Assembly (NCBI RefSeq): GCF_000620785.1
Contig: NZ_JIAI01000002.1
Coordinates: 998,177-1,062,176, forward strand
Length of the DNA stretch: 64,000 nt
Source of the DNA: Actinospineispora acaciae DSM 45401
GTDB lineage: Bacteria > Actinomycetota > Actinomycetes > Mycobacteriales > Pseudonocardiaceae
Reading direction: 5' to 3'
The notes below the pieces were generated by a model that had not been told where the DNA came from, did no database searches, and worked only from the letters and a program-made list of their open reading frames with translations. Shown piece after piece: positions 56,308-64,000 of this stretch; within the stretch, counting starts at the first letter, position 1, and each line of letters opens with the position of its first letter. Position numbers and translations under genes: made by a program.

Positions 56308-57090
56308 TCAGCGCAGCCGAACGGCGCGCGCGGCCACCAGGCCCGATGCGACGGCCCAGCCGACGAGCACCAGGATCCGGTGCAGCCCCGGCGAGCCGCC
56401 GTCGACCAGGGCGGTGCGCAGCCCCTCGGCCAGCGCGCCGGACGGCAGCAGCGCGGCCACCGCGCCGATCGGCCCCGGCAGCTGGTCCACCGGCAGCACG
56501 ATCCCGCCGCCGAGCAGCAGCACGAACCAGACCACGTTCGCCACCGCCAGCACGATCTCGGCGCGCAGCGTGCCGCCCAGCAGCAGCCCCAGCCCGCCGA
56601 AGGCGGCGCAGCCGAGCAGCACCATCAGCAGCGCCCAGCCCAGCCCGCTCACCGCCGGCCGCCAGCCCAGCGCGAGCGCCACCGAGCCGAGCACCACCAT
56701 CTGCACGGCGACCACCCCGAGCACCGCGACCAGCCGCCCGGCCACCAGCAGCCAGCGGGGCAGCGCCGTCGCGGCCAGCCGGCGGATCACCCCGTAGCGC
56801 CGGTCGAAGCCCAGCGCGATGGCCTGCCCGGTGAACGCGGTGGACAGCACCGCGAGCGCCAGCACGCCCGGCGTGACCATGGCCACCCGGGGCTCCGGCA
56901 GCGGGACCACGTTCAGCATGGTCAGCCCGACCAGCAGGGCCAGCGGGATCAACAGCGTGAGCAGCACCTGCTCGCCGTGGCGCAGCGCCAGCCGCAGCTC
57001 CACGCCGGACTGGGCGGCGAGCATCCGGCCCAGCCGGCCGCGACCGGGTGCGGGCTGGAACGTGCCCTCCGGGAAACGGGTGGTGGTCAC
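56308..57090 (-). CDS. ABC-2 type transporter permease
   Basis: A 260-residue ABC-2 exporter permease with six transmembrane helices, for example VLLTLLIPLALLVGLTMLNV, MVTPGVLALAVLSTAFTGQA and IVLAVANVVWFVLLLGGGIV. GFDRRYGVIRRLAATALPRW is the family's conserved cytoplasmic coupling segment. GTG 57090 overlaps the ATPase stop (GTGA). With the ATPase it matches Rv1457c/Rv1458c, whose substrate is not known. Position next to mptB and the heme genes hints at an envelope role. Confidence 0.9.
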   Translation of the reverse strand: MTTTRFPEGTFQPAPGRGRLGRMLAAQSGVELRLALRHGEQVLLTLLIPLALLVGLTMLNVVPLPEPRVAMVTPGVLALAVLSTAFTGQAIALGFDRRYGVIRRLAATALPRWLLVAGRLVAVLGVVAVQMVVLGSVALALGWRPAVSGLGWALLMVLLGCAAFGGLGLLLGGTLRAEIVLAVANVVWFVLLLGGGIVLPVDQLPGPIGAVAALLPSGALAEGLRTALVDGGSPGLHRILVLVGWAVASGLVAARAVRLR

Positions 57091-58043
57091 GAGCGCAGCT
57101 CCCGTCCGGTGAGGTCCAGGAAGACGTCCTCCAGGCTGCGCCGGGCCACCCGCACCTCGTCGGCCAGCACGCCCTGGTCGGCGCACCACGAGGTGACCGC
57201 GGAGAGCACCTTGGGGTTCATCTGCCCGCGCACCAGGTAGCTGCCGGCCATCGGCTCCTCGGCCTGGTACCCGGACGGCAGCGCCCTGGCCAGCGCGTCC
57301 AGGTCCATGCCGGGCCGGGCGCGGAAGCGCAGCTGCTGCTCGCCGCTGCGCGCGGTCAGCTGGTTCGGGGTGCCCCTGGCCACCACCTTGCCGTTGTCGA
57401 TGATCACGACCTGGTCGGCGAGCGCCTCCGCCTCGTCCATCAGGTGTGTGGTGAGCAGCACCGCCACCCCGTCCCGGCGCAGCGCCGCGATCAGCTCCCA
57501 GACCAGCCGGCGGCTCTGCGGGTCCATGCCGGCGGTCGGCTCGTCCAGGAACACCAGCTCGGGCCGCCCGACCACCGCGCAGGCCAGCGCGAGCCGCTGG
57601 CGCTGCCCGCCGGACAGGCGCTTGAACGGGATGCGCGCGCACGAGGTGAGCCCGAGCACGTCGAGCAGCCAGCCCACCGGCAGCGGCCGGGCCGAGCAGG
57701 CCGCGATCAGCCGCAGCATCTCGCCGGCGCGCACCCCCGGGTAGGCGCCGCCGCCCTGCGGCATCACGCCGATCCGGGCGCGCAGCCGCTCGCCGTCGGC
57801 CACCGGGTCCAGCCCGAGGACGCTGACCTCGCCGGCGTCCGGCCGCAGGAAGCCCTCGCAGATCTCCACGGTGGTGGTCTTGCCGGCGCCGTTGGGCCCG
57901 AGCAGGGTGAGCACCGACGCGGGCGCCAGCACCAGGTCCAGCCCGTCCACGGCGCGCACCCCGCCAGCCGCCGGGCCGTAGTGCTTGACCAGGCCCTGCG
58001 CGCACAGCGCTGCCTCGGGGAATGACGGCGTGGGGGGACTCAC
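57087..58043 (-). CDS. ABC transporter ATP-binding protein
   Basis: A 318-residue ATPase. It shows Walker A LLGPNGAGKTTTVEICEGFL, Q-loop RIGVMPQGGGAYPGVRAGEM, signature KRLSGGQRQRLALACAVVG, Walker B LVFLDEPTAGMD and the H-loop LLTTHLMDEAEALADQV. The C-terminal 90 residues form the extra domain typical of ABC-2 exporter ATPases. The start is GTG 58043. It is the first gene of the exporter pair and lies 31 bases from the end of mptB. Confidence 0.93.
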   Translation of the reverse strand: MSPPTPSFPEAALCAQGLVKHYGPAAGGVRAVDGLDLVLAPASVLTLLGPNGAGKTTTVEICEGFLRPDAGEVSVLGLDPVADGERLRARIGVMPQGGGAYPGVRAGEMLRLIAACSARPLPVGWLLDVLGLTSCARIPFKRLSGGQRQRLALACAVVGRPELVFLDEPTAGMDPQSRRLVWELIAALRRDGVAVLLTTHLMDEAEALADQVVIIDNGKVVARGTPNQLTARSGEQQLRFRARPGMDLDALARALPSGYQAEEPMAGSYLVRGQMNPKVLSAVTSWCADQGVLADEVRVARRSLEDVFLDLTGRELRS

Positions 58044-58074
58044 GGCTCCAGATTCTACGTATCGTCGAAGAAGG

Positions 58075-59589
58075 TCAGCGCGGGATGCGGTGCCGGATCA
58101 GGTACAGCGGGACGAAGAAGATCACCGCTCCGGCGATGAGGGCCATCGGCAGCTGGAAGGCGCGGAAGGCGAAGTCCGACCCGGTGGGCGGGACCAGCAG
58201 CGCCACGATCGCGGAGCCGGCCACCGCGAGGCGCCGGTAGCGGATCCGCGCGGTGGAGGCGGCCAGCGGGATCGCCGCCCAGAGCAGGTACCACGGGTGC
58301 ACCGTGGGGCTCAGCAGCACCACGGCGCCCAGCCCGCACCCCACGCCGGTGATCGGGTCGATCCGCCCGCGCAGCGTCCCGAACAGCAGCCAGACACAGA
58401 TCACCCCGGCGAGGACGCCGCCGAGCGCGTGGGTCAGCGCGAGCACCTGGTCGGTGTGGTCGCCGAGCCCGGCCAGGATGCCCAGCTGCCCGCCCAGCAG
58501 GCCCAGGTCGGTGCTCACCGCCACCCAGCTGCGGATCAGCGTGGGGATGTCCAGCGTGTACACCCAGCCGAAGCCCAGCCCGGTGCCGAACGCCACCGCC
58601 GCCGTGACCGGGATGGTGATCCCCGCCATGGCCAGCCCGACCTTGGCCACCTCGCGGAACCCGCCGCCGCGTTCCCTGGCCACCCACATGCCGAGGAAGC
58701 CAAGCGCCAGCTCGGCCGGCACCTTGATCCCGGCCGCCAGGGTGATCAGCACGGTGCCGAGCACCCACGATCGGGCCATCCCGATCTCCAGCCCGGCCAG
58801 CATCAGCCCGAGCATCAGCGCCTCGTTGTGCACCCCGCTGAACAGGTGGAACAGCACCAGCGGGTTGGCGACGCCGAGCCAGAGCGCGGACCTGGGGTCC
58901 AGGTCGAGCCGCTTGGCCAGCCGGGGCAGCGCCCACCAGATCAGGGCCAGCCCGGCGAGCGCCAGCAGCCGGTGCGCGAAGATGCCGAGCACCACGTCGT
59001 TCCCGGTCAGCGCGGTGATGCCGCGACCGAGGTAGAGGAACAGCGGGCCGTACGGCGCGGCGGTCGAGCGCCAGATGGTGGGGATGCTGCGGGTCAGCGG
59101 GTCGTCCACGCCCAGCGCGTCGGCCGGCCCGAGCTGGTAGGGATCCAGCCCCCTGGCCGCGATCGCGCTCTGTGCCAGGTAGCTGTAGACGTCCTTGCTG
59201 AACAGCGGCGGCGCCACGAACAGCGGCAACGCCCACAGCCCCATGGTCCGGGTGATGTAGCCGTGGGCCAGCGGGGTGCCGCCGTTCTGGTCGCGCTTGA
59301 GCATCCGGCCCAGCCACAGCCAGCCGAGCACCACCATCGCCATGCCGGCGTAGGTGATCGCGATGGACACCGTGGCGTTGCGCGAGGGCAGCCCCAGCAG
59401 CCGCAGCCCGAACGCCGGATTGGGCACCGGCAGCGCGCCCGCGCCCAGCGAGCCGACGGCCATGAGCAGCGAGCCGGTCATGCCGAACCGGCGCACGGCG
59501 CGCGCGCTGGGGTGGTGGTTCGGCCTGGTCGGGGCCTGCTCGCGCGGTGGCGCCGCTTCGTGTGAGGTGCTCAGCTCGGGCGCCGCCAT
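58075..59589 (-). CDS. mptB: Alpha-(1->6)-mannopyranosyltransferase (MptB-like, GT-C)
   Basis: A 504-residue membrane glycosyltransferase with about 12 hydrophobic helices. The GT-C signature lies in the first external loop (PPLFSKDVYSYLAQSAIAAR, with the catalytic Asp). Other family segments are GVHNEALMLGLMLAGLEIGM and VVLLSPTVHPWYLLWAAIPL. MptB builds the early alpha-1,6-mannan core of lipomannan from polyprenyl-phosphate mannose in corynebacteria. ATG 59589 is used because upstream codons show no conservation. In mycobacteria sufR and the suf operon follow; here unrelated genes do. Confidence 0.87.
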   Translation of the reverse strand: MAAPELSTSHEAAPPREQAPTRPNHHPSARAVRRFGMTGSLLMAVGSLGAGALPVPNPAFGLRLLGLPSRNATVSIAITYAGMAMVVLGWLWLGRMLKRDQNGGTPLAHGYITRTMGLWALPLFVAPPLFSKDVYSYLAQSAIAARGLDPYQLGPADALGVDDPLTRSIPTIWRSTAAPYGPLFLYLGRGITALTGNDVVLGIFAHRLLALAGLALIWWALPRLAKRLDLDPRSALWLGVANPLVLFHLFSGVHNEALMLGLMLAGLEIGMARSWVLGTVLITLAAGIKVPAELALGFLGMWVARERGGGFREVAKVGLAMAGITIPVTAAVAFGTGLGFGWVYTLDIPTLIRSWVAVSTDLGLLGGQLGILAGLGDHTDQVLALTHALGGVLAGVICVWLLFGTLRGRIDPITGVGCGLGAVVLLSPTVHPWYLLWAAIPLAASTARIRYRRLAVAGSAIVALLVPPTGSDFAFRAFQLPMALIAGAVIFFVPLYLIRHRIPR

Positions 59590-59669
59590 GGTGGGAAATC
59601 GTATGGCAGACCCGGCCGCGCTCCCTGATCGGGTGGTGCCGGCGACGTGCGCTGTGCCGGCCTGGTCAG

Positions 59670-60035
59670 TCACGGCGCCGGTGTGGCTGGTCGTCGGGCA
59701 TATCGATTGGCTCGCTCGCGTCCCGAGCACAGGCATTCGCTGTGTGGTTCAGGTGCGAGCAGGTGCGGTATCAGCTCCCGGATCAAGGTCAGCGGCGACG
59801 CCTCCGCGGTACGGTCCTCGGCGCCGGACGGGATGGCGGCCAGGCATGTCGGGCACCGTGGACCGGAAGGGCCGGCGAGGACGCTCGTTCGGAGCATGAT
59901 CCGGTGACAACCGATGGCCGGTAGTCCGACCGGGCCAGGCTCGGTGGCCGCCGCGATTGCCTCTATCCACACCGCATGGGTGTGTAGGTCGTCGGCGCAG
60001 GTCAGCCATACGTAGGGACGCGGGGCGCCGCTCAC
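59670..60035 (-). CDS. Cysteine-containing hypothetical protein
   Basis: A 121-residue protein beginning VSGAPRPYVWLTCADDLHTH. Cys occur in LTCADD, AIGCHRIML, PRCPTCLAAI (a C-x-x-C) and SECLCSG, spaced as in small zinc-binding proteins. The GTG start overlaps the stop of the small membrane protein gene (60032-60035, GTGA), so the two are coupled. I do not recognise the family. Both genes lie opposite an XRE-TPR-like regulator gene, an arrangement seen in actinobacterial signalling islands. A metal-binding or regulatory role is inference. Confidence 0.6.
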   Translation of the reverse strand: MSGAPRPYVWLTCADDLHTHAVWIEAIAAATEPGPVGLPAIGCHRIMLRTSVLAGPSGPRCPTCLAAIPSGAEDRTAEASPLTLIRELIPHLLAPEPHSECLCSGRERANRYARRPATPAP

Positions 60036-60196
60036 CGGGTACTCAAGCCCCGCCGAGCACGCTCCCGCCGGGCCGCGCGCTCGGTCATATGGCGGAGTAC
60101 CCAGAGAACGCCGAATGTCCCGAGGCCGCTGATCAGGACGGTGATGGCGAGCGCGGCGGTCACCTGCCACCACGGCACGATGTCGGATGGTGTCAC
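60032..60196 (-). CDS. Small single-pass membrane protein (54 aa)
   Basis: A short frame encoding MTPSDIVPWWQVTAALAITV, a continuous hydrophobic helix (about residues 11-35), then TERAARRERARRGL, a basic tail. This is the pattern of a small inner-membrane protein with its C-terminus inside. The GTG start has no ribosome-binding site, but a possible promoter (TGTCAA, 17 bases, CTAAAT) ends 4 bases before it, which suits a leaderless mRNA. The stop overlaps the next gene's GTG. The protein is below usual annotation size limits. Confidence 0.6.
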   Translation of the reverse strand: MTPSDIVPWWQVTAALAITVLISGLGTFGVLWVLRHMTERAARRERARRGLSTR

Positions 60197-60305
60197 GGTG
60201 ATTTAGTGCACCGTCCAGGGATCTTGACAGATACCCCCGACGTCACCCCCGGGCTGCCCCATACTTACCCCAGTGATCCACTCCTAGCGGGAAGACGGAA
60301 CCGTC

Positions 60306-61580
60306 GTGGACGCGATGAAAGCGCGGGCTGACAGGGCTGTTGGCGCAAAGATCAGGAAGGCGCGAGAGTCCCGAAAGTGGACGCGATCGCGGCTGGCCAA
60401 CGAGCTCAACCGCGCCAGCGGGTTGGTTACGACCGCGAAGTACGTGGCCCGATGGGAACTGGGGGAACGGCGTCCCGGCTACGTGTGGGGACCGGTCCTC
60501 GAACGCGTCTTGGACCTGGACTTGGACGCGATCGAGTCGCGGGCGCAATCCGCTGCCTTGCCCGCTTCACAGCGTGCCGACCAGCGCCACGGTCATGATC
60601 AAACGGACGAGCCCGCCGGCGACGATGCCGTGCATGCGGCCATTCCGCGGCTGCGGCGGGCGCTCGACAGCATTGACCTGCCTGACGACGGGCTCACCCG
60701 CTCGAACCGCGAGCTGGTCGGTGAGGTCGCGAGAATGATCGATCACCGGCTCGAGGCCCGTTACGCCGTGCTGGCCTGGCGGTTGCCCAGTTTGATCTCC
60801 GAACTCGCAAGGGCCGCCCAGACGAGCGTTGGTCACGACGCGCGCCAGGCCGCCGCGCTGCTCACCCTCGCCTTCCGGGCCGCTGATGGTGTCGCCTACA
60901 AGTACGGATACATGGATCTGTCCGCCCGGATCATTGACCTGATGCGGACCTCGGCCATCGCAGCCGAAGATCCGTACCTGCTCGCCGCGGTCTCATACGT
61001 ACGTACCGAGACCTTCTTCGCCACAGGTGACCTCGCCGTGGCCTCCCGGCTTCTGAACGCCGCAGCGGATGAGCTGCCGTCCGGCCCAGGGGCCGGGGCG
61101 GCCGCTGCGGCGGCGTATGGCGCGCTGCACATGCGTGCTGCGGTCGTTGCGGGGCGCGCCGGCAAGCCCGATACCGCACGGGCGCACCTCGATGAGGCCC
61201 GCCGCGCCGCTCACCTGGTGCCCGAGGACGTCTATTTCGGTACCGCCTTCGGCCCCTCGTCGGTCCGTGTCCATGAACTCGCGGTGGCCGTCGAACTGGG
61301 CGACAGTCCGGCGGCCGTCGAGCGGGCGGCAGCCTGGCACCCGCCCGAGCATCTCCCGGCAGAACGGCGCTCGCACTACTACATCGACCTCGCCCGCGCA
61401 CAACTCCGACTCGATCACCACGAGGATGTGCTCCTCTGCCTGCACGACGCCCGGGCTATCGCGCCGCTGCACGTCCGTGGACACCCGCAGGTCCACGACA
61501 CGCTGTCCACCCTGCTGCGCACCTCTCGGTCTACCGATGACCGGCTGCTGGAGATCGCAACCTGGGCTGGTGTGCGCTGA
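60306..61580 (+). CDS. XRE-type helix-turn-helix regulator with TPR-like C-terminus
   Basis: A 424-residue protein. The N-terminal XRE helix-turn-helix spans about residues 10-70 (AVGAKIRKARESRKWTRSRL, NELNRASG, KYVARWELGERRPGYVWGPV). From about residue 110 on it is all-helical and Ala-rich, with repeated A-x-x-L patterns (AVLAWRLPSLISELARAAQT, RIIDLMRTSAIAAEDPYLLA, AHLDEARRAAHLVPEDVYFG) resembling TPRs. Such proteins in actinomycetes often sense small signals or peptides. GTG 60306 or ATG 60315 may be the start. It is divergent from the small membrane/Cys-protein pair, so it probably regulates it. Confidence 0.82.
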   Translation: MDAMKARADRAVGAKIRKARESRKWTRSRLANELNRASGLVTTAKYVARWELGERRPGYVWGPVLERVLDLDLDAIESRAQSAALPASQRADQRHGHDQTDEPAGDDAVHAAIPRLRRALDSIDLPDDGLTRSNRELVGEVARMIDHRLEARYAVLAWRLPSLISELARAAQTSVGHDARQAAALLTLAFRAADGVAYKYGYMDLSARIIDLMRTSAIAAEDPYLLAAVSYVRTETFFATGDLAVASRLLNAAADELPSGPGAGAAAAAAYGALHMRAAVVAGRAGKPDTARAHLDEARRAAHLVPEDVYFGTAFGPSSVRVHELAVAVELGDSPAAVERAAAWHPPEHLPAERRSHYYIDLARAQLRLDHHEDVLLCLHDARAIAPLHVRGHPQVHDTLSTLLRTSRSTDDRLLEIATWAGVR

Positions 61581-61582
61581 CG

Positions 61583-62227
61583 TTACGCACGAAGCAGCAG
61601 ATCGGGCAGCTGCGTAAGAGAGTCGATCACCCAGTCCGCGTTCTCTCGGGTGACCGGGTCATCGGACCACAGGTACCCCCATGGTCCTCGCCGGATGATG
61701 GCCGCCCGCAGGCCCGCCGCCTTCGCGGGCAGCACATCATTGTGGAGATGGTCGCCGACGTACACGATCTCCTCCGCCCGGCCGGGCGCGGCGCCGATGA
61801 CCCGTTCGAAGAAGCCCGGGTCTGGCTTGGACACACCCCACTCGCCGGACGTGCCGATGAAATCCACGGGCAGCTCCAGGGCTCGCAGCAGCCGTGCTGC
61901 TCGGGCCGTCTGGTTGCCGGCGATGCCCACCCACAGGCCACCGGCCCGTAGCGCCGCCAAACCGGATCGGACGTCGGGGTAGAGATCAGTCTCGTCGATG
62001 TGCTCACCGCGGCCGGCTTCCTCCCGCCGCCGGCGCTCGCGGGTCAGGTCGAAGCCGGGGCGGAAGTACTGGAACGTCTCGGCGTTGTCCCGGCCCATCA
62101 CGGTGACGGCACCGAGCACGGCCGAGAACGTGTGTCGAGGGACACTGATCCAGTCCGCCCAGGCTCCCCACTCGCGCGAGTCGTCCAGCAGCGTTTCACC
62201 CACGTCGAACACGACGGCGCGCACCAT
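61583..62227 (-). CDS. HAD-superfamily hydrolase
   Basis: A 214-residue HAD phosphatase-like protein. Motif I is VVFDVGETLLDDSREWGAWA (here DVGE rather than the classic DxD, so the acid/base Asp is replaced by Gly and phosphoryl transfer may be altered). Motif II is GIAGNQTARAARLL, motif III GVSKPDPGFFERVI and motif IV IVYVGDHLHNDVLPAKAAGL. The order and spacing are normal for the family. It is convergent with the XRE gene (2-base gap) and lies upstream of, and divergent from, the MerR gene. Confidence 0.85.
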   Translation of the reverse strand: MVRAVVFDVGETLLDDSREWGAWADWISVPRHTFSAVLGAVTVMGRDNAETFQYFRPGFDLTRERRRREEAGRGEHIDETDLYPDVRSGLAALRAGGLWVGIAGNQTARAARLLRALELPVDFIGTSGEWGVSKPDPGFFERVIGAAPGRAEEIVYVGDHLHNDVLPAKAAGLRAAIIRRGPWGYLWSDDPVTRENADWVIDSLTQLPDLLLRA

Positions 62228-62298
62228 GCCCCACTTCTACGTCACCGAAGCTCGACGGCCGAGCCAGGACACGCCCGCAGCCCTCCATGGGCGGCGGC

Positions 62299-62329
62299 TT
62301 GACAGTCCGGTAAGGGGAGGGTCGACGAT
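62299..62329 (+). promoter_or_regulatory. MerR-type promoter with 19-bp spacer
   Basis: TTGACA (62299-62304), a 19-base spacer, then GACGAT (62324-62329, close to TANNNT). MerR regulators act on such over-long spacers by untwisting the promoter. The -10 ends 7 bases before the GTG at 62337, so the transcript is probably leaderless, and the regulator most likely controls its own gene. Confidence 0.6.
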
Positions 62330-62336
62330 CGCCGCC

Positions 62337-63152
62337 GTGAGCGTGCTGCTGACGATCGGCGACTTCTCCCGCATGACGTACCTGAGCGTGAAGGCGCTGC
62401 GGCACTATCACAAGATCGGCCTGCTGGAGCCCGCCGAGGTGGACCGGCACAGCGGATACCGGCTCTACCGGCCCTCGCAGGTCGCCACCGCGCAGGTGAT
62501 CCGGCGGCTGCGGGACCTGGGCATGCCGCTGGACGCGGTGGGGGAGGTGCTGGCCGCGCCCGACCTGGACGCCCGCAACGCCGCGATCGCCGAGCACCTG
62601 CGGCGGATGGAGCGGCAGCTCGACGAGCTGCGCGGCACCGTCGCCTCGCTGCGAGTGCTGCTGGAGCGGCCGTCGGTGCCGATCGAGGTCGAGTACCGGT
62701 CGGTGCCGAGCGTCCGGGTGCTCGCCATCGAGGGGCGGGTCGGCATGGCGGACTCGGGCGCCTGGCTGCTCGCGGCGCGCGACGAGCTGCGCGCGGCGGT
62801 CCCGAACTCGCGGCGGGCCGGAACGGACGGGGCGCTGTACTTCGCCGACTTCTTCCAGTCCGACGCCGGCCGGGTGACCGCGTTCGTTCCCGTCACCGAC
62901 CCGGTACGTGCGAGCGGGCGGGTCGAGACGGGAGAGCTGCCGGCCGCCGAGCTGGCGGTGACGGTGCACAGCGGTCCGGCCTCGGACGTGGACCGCACGT
63001 ACGGGGCGCTGGGCACGTTCGTCGCCGAGCGGGCGATCGGGGTGGAGGGTCCGATCCGGGAGCACTACCTGGTCGGCGCCGACGACACCGAGGTCGAGCA
63101 GCGGCATCGCACCGAGGTGTGCTGGCCGGTGTTCCGCACCGGCCACGGGTGA
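62337..63152 (+). CDS. MerR family regulator with GyrI-like effector domain
   Basis: A 271-residue regulator. The N-terminal MerR helix-turn-helix is LTIGDFSRMTYLSVKALRHY, HKIGLLEPAEVDRHSGYRLY, followed by a dimerisation coiled coil (RNAAIAEHLRRMERQLDELR). The C-terminal 150 residues resemble the GyrI/BmrR drug-binding fold (VRVLAIEGRVGM, AELAVTVHSGPASDVDRTYG, REHYLVGADDTEVEQRHRTE). GTG 62337 or 62343 may be used. A 19-bp-spacer promoter lies just upstream. The neighbouring convergent MFS exporter is a possible partner in drug response. Confidence 0.9.
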   Translation: MSVLLTIGDFSRMTYLSVKALRHYHKIGLLEPAEVDRHSGYRLYRPSQVATAQVIRRLRDLGMPLDAVGEVLAAPDLDARNAAIAEHLRRMERQLDELRGTVASLRVLLERPSVPIEVEYRSVPSVRVLAIEGRVGMADSGAWLLAARDELRAAVPNSRRAGTDGALYFADFFQSDAGRVTAFVPVTDPVRASGRVETGELPAAELAVTVHSGPASDVDRTYGALGTFVAERAIGVEGPIREHYLVGADDTEVEQRHRTEVCWPVFRTGHG

Positions 63153-63162
63153 GCGAAGGCGG

Positions 63163-64000
63163 TCACGGCGCGGGGCGGTCGGGCAGCAGCCGGCTCGCGG
63201 CCGCGACCCCCGCCAGCAGGCAGGCTAGTTCCACCATCGCCAGCGCGAACGCCCTGTCGTACCCGGCGGGCGCGGCGTGGAAGAAGATGGCCCCGGTGAC
63301 CGCCAGGCCGACGGTGTTGCCGGCCTGCTGCATGGTGGACAGCGCCCCGGAGACCACCCCGGACCGTCGGGGGCCGGCATGCGCCAGGACGGTCATGGTC
63401 AGCGGGGTGAGGCACAGCCCGATCCCGACCCCCACCAGCACCAGCGGCACGAACAGCGCCTCGACCGGCCCCCTGGCGCAGGCCGCCAGCGCGGCGAACC
63501 CGGCGGCCAGCACCAGCGCGCCGACGGTGATCACCACCCGGCCCCGGCGGCGGGTCAGCGCGGGCGCGCGCAGCGAGACCACCAGGTAGGCCAGGGCCTG
63601 CACGGCGAACACCGCGCCGGTCGCGGTCGGGGACAGACCCAGGCCACACTGCAGGTACAGCGCCAGTACCAGGTAGAACGGCGCCTGACAGCACCAGAAG
63701 GCGAACTGCACGGCCAGGCCGGTGCCCAGCGCCCGGTTGCGCACCAGCACCGGGTCGCACAGCGGGTCACGATCTCGCGCCGCGCGCTGCTGGGCGACGA
63801 ACGCCGCGCCGGCCGCCGGGGCGGCGGCCAGGCTCACCCACGTCCAGGCCGGCCACCCCTCGGCGGGACCCTGGATCAACGGCAGCGCCACCGCCAGTAG
63901 CGTGAGGCACAGCAGGCCCATGCCCACCGGATCGAGCGCCCTGACCCGCTCGGCGGCGCGCGACTCCGGGACCAGCCGGCGGGCCAGCACCAGGGCCGAG
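63163..64000 (-). CDS. MFS transporter (DHA2 type), 5' end beyond the window
   Basis: Only the C-terminal 278 or so codons lie in the window; the frame runs off its end without a start. About eight hydrophobic helices are visible, including LLCLTLLAVALPLIQGPAEG, FYLVLALYLQCGLGLSPTAT and VGVGIGLCLTPLTMTVLAHA. SGVVSGALSTMQQAGNTVGL is a DHA2 (EmrB/QacA-like 14-helix) motif. It is probably a multidrug exporter. It is convergent with the MerR gene, 10 bases apart. Confidence 0.85.
   Translation of the reverse strand, partial: SALVLARRLVPESRAAERVRALDPVGMGLLCLTLLAVALPLIQGPAEGWPAWTWVSLAAAPAAGAAFVAQQRAARDRDPLCDPVLVRNRALGTGLAVQFAFWCCQAPFYLVLALYLQCGLGLSPTATGAVFAVQALAYLVVSLRAPALTRRRGRVVITVGALVLAAGFAALAACARGPVEALFVPLVLVGVGIGLCLTPLTMTVLAHAGPRRSGVVSGALSTMQQAGNTVGLAVTGAIFFHAAPAGYDRAFALAMVELACLLAGVAAASRLLPDRPAP

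Noticed and set aside
60225..60230. TTGACA as a -35 for the XRE gene.
   Set aside because: The nearest -10-like TACTTA is 32 bases away, too far for a promoter.

Overview
The window is very GC-rich DNA from an actinobacterium, most likely a member of the Pseudonocardiaceae/Pseudonocardiales. The basis is the codon use, the many GTG starts, WhiA, RbpA and OpcA, and a gene order that follows the Mycobacterium tuberculosis segment from ribA2/ribH (about Rv1415) to mptB (Rv1459c). The taxon is inferred from gene content and remembered synteny; no search was run.

The conserved backbone comes in blocks. They are: the end of ribBA, ribH and a PH-domain membrane protein (1-1139); uvrC-rapZ-yvcK-whiA (13359-18182); gap-pgk-tpiA-secG-rbpA (18286-21968); the pentose-phosphate operon tkt-tal-pgi-zwf-opcA-pgl on the minus strand (39312-47466); ctaB (47804-48790); and qor, ctaA, an ABC exporter and mptB (53531-59589). 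Inside operons the stop of one gene is usually fused to the start of the next as GTGA or ATGA, so translational coupling is widespread.

Accessory blocks sit between the backbone blocks. (1) 2018-13241 holds an orphan flavoenzyme; an ECF sigma / Rieske / cupredoxin / metallophosphoesterase module with two copies of a 23-bp promoter-like element; a GltS-type transporter with a sarcosine-oxidase-like enzyme; a dihydroorotate-dehydrogenase-like protein; a haloacid-dehalogenase-like protein; a TetR/flavin-monooxygenase divergon; and a methyltransferase. (2) 22020-39283 holds a TylF-like methyltransferase, TrpB2, a crotonase and a six-gene catabolic operon (MHS transporter, amidohydrolase, two flavoenzymes, two RidA proteins) opposite a MocR regulator. 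It continues with an LLM-class oxidoreductase, a lower-GC islet carrying a candidate secreted toxin and an apparently frameshifted immunity gene, and an extradiol dioxygenase/amidase/cupin cluster opposite an HxlR regulator. (3) 48798-53512 holds a lipoprotein, a two-component system fused by overlap to a CPBP protease, an MFS exporter and a YciI-like protein. (4) 59670-64000 holds a small membrane protein plus a cysteine-containing protein opposite an XRE regulator, then a HAD hydrolase, a MerR regulator with a typical 19-bp-spacer promoter, and a truncated MFS exporter.

Two copies of a long palindrome (18182-18229 and 22774-22821) overlap the ends of whiA and of the TylF-like methyltransferase gene. 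They differ by paired, stem-preserving changes and look like members of a dispersed terminator-like repeat family. I saw no rRNA, tRNA, CRISPR array, insertion sequence or replication origin.

The strongest candidates for undescribed biology are the ECF module, in which a Rieske protein stands where an anti-sigma factor is expected; the secreted toxin/immunity pair; the RidA-rich catabolic operon; and the small-membrane/Cys-protein pair beside the XRE regulator.
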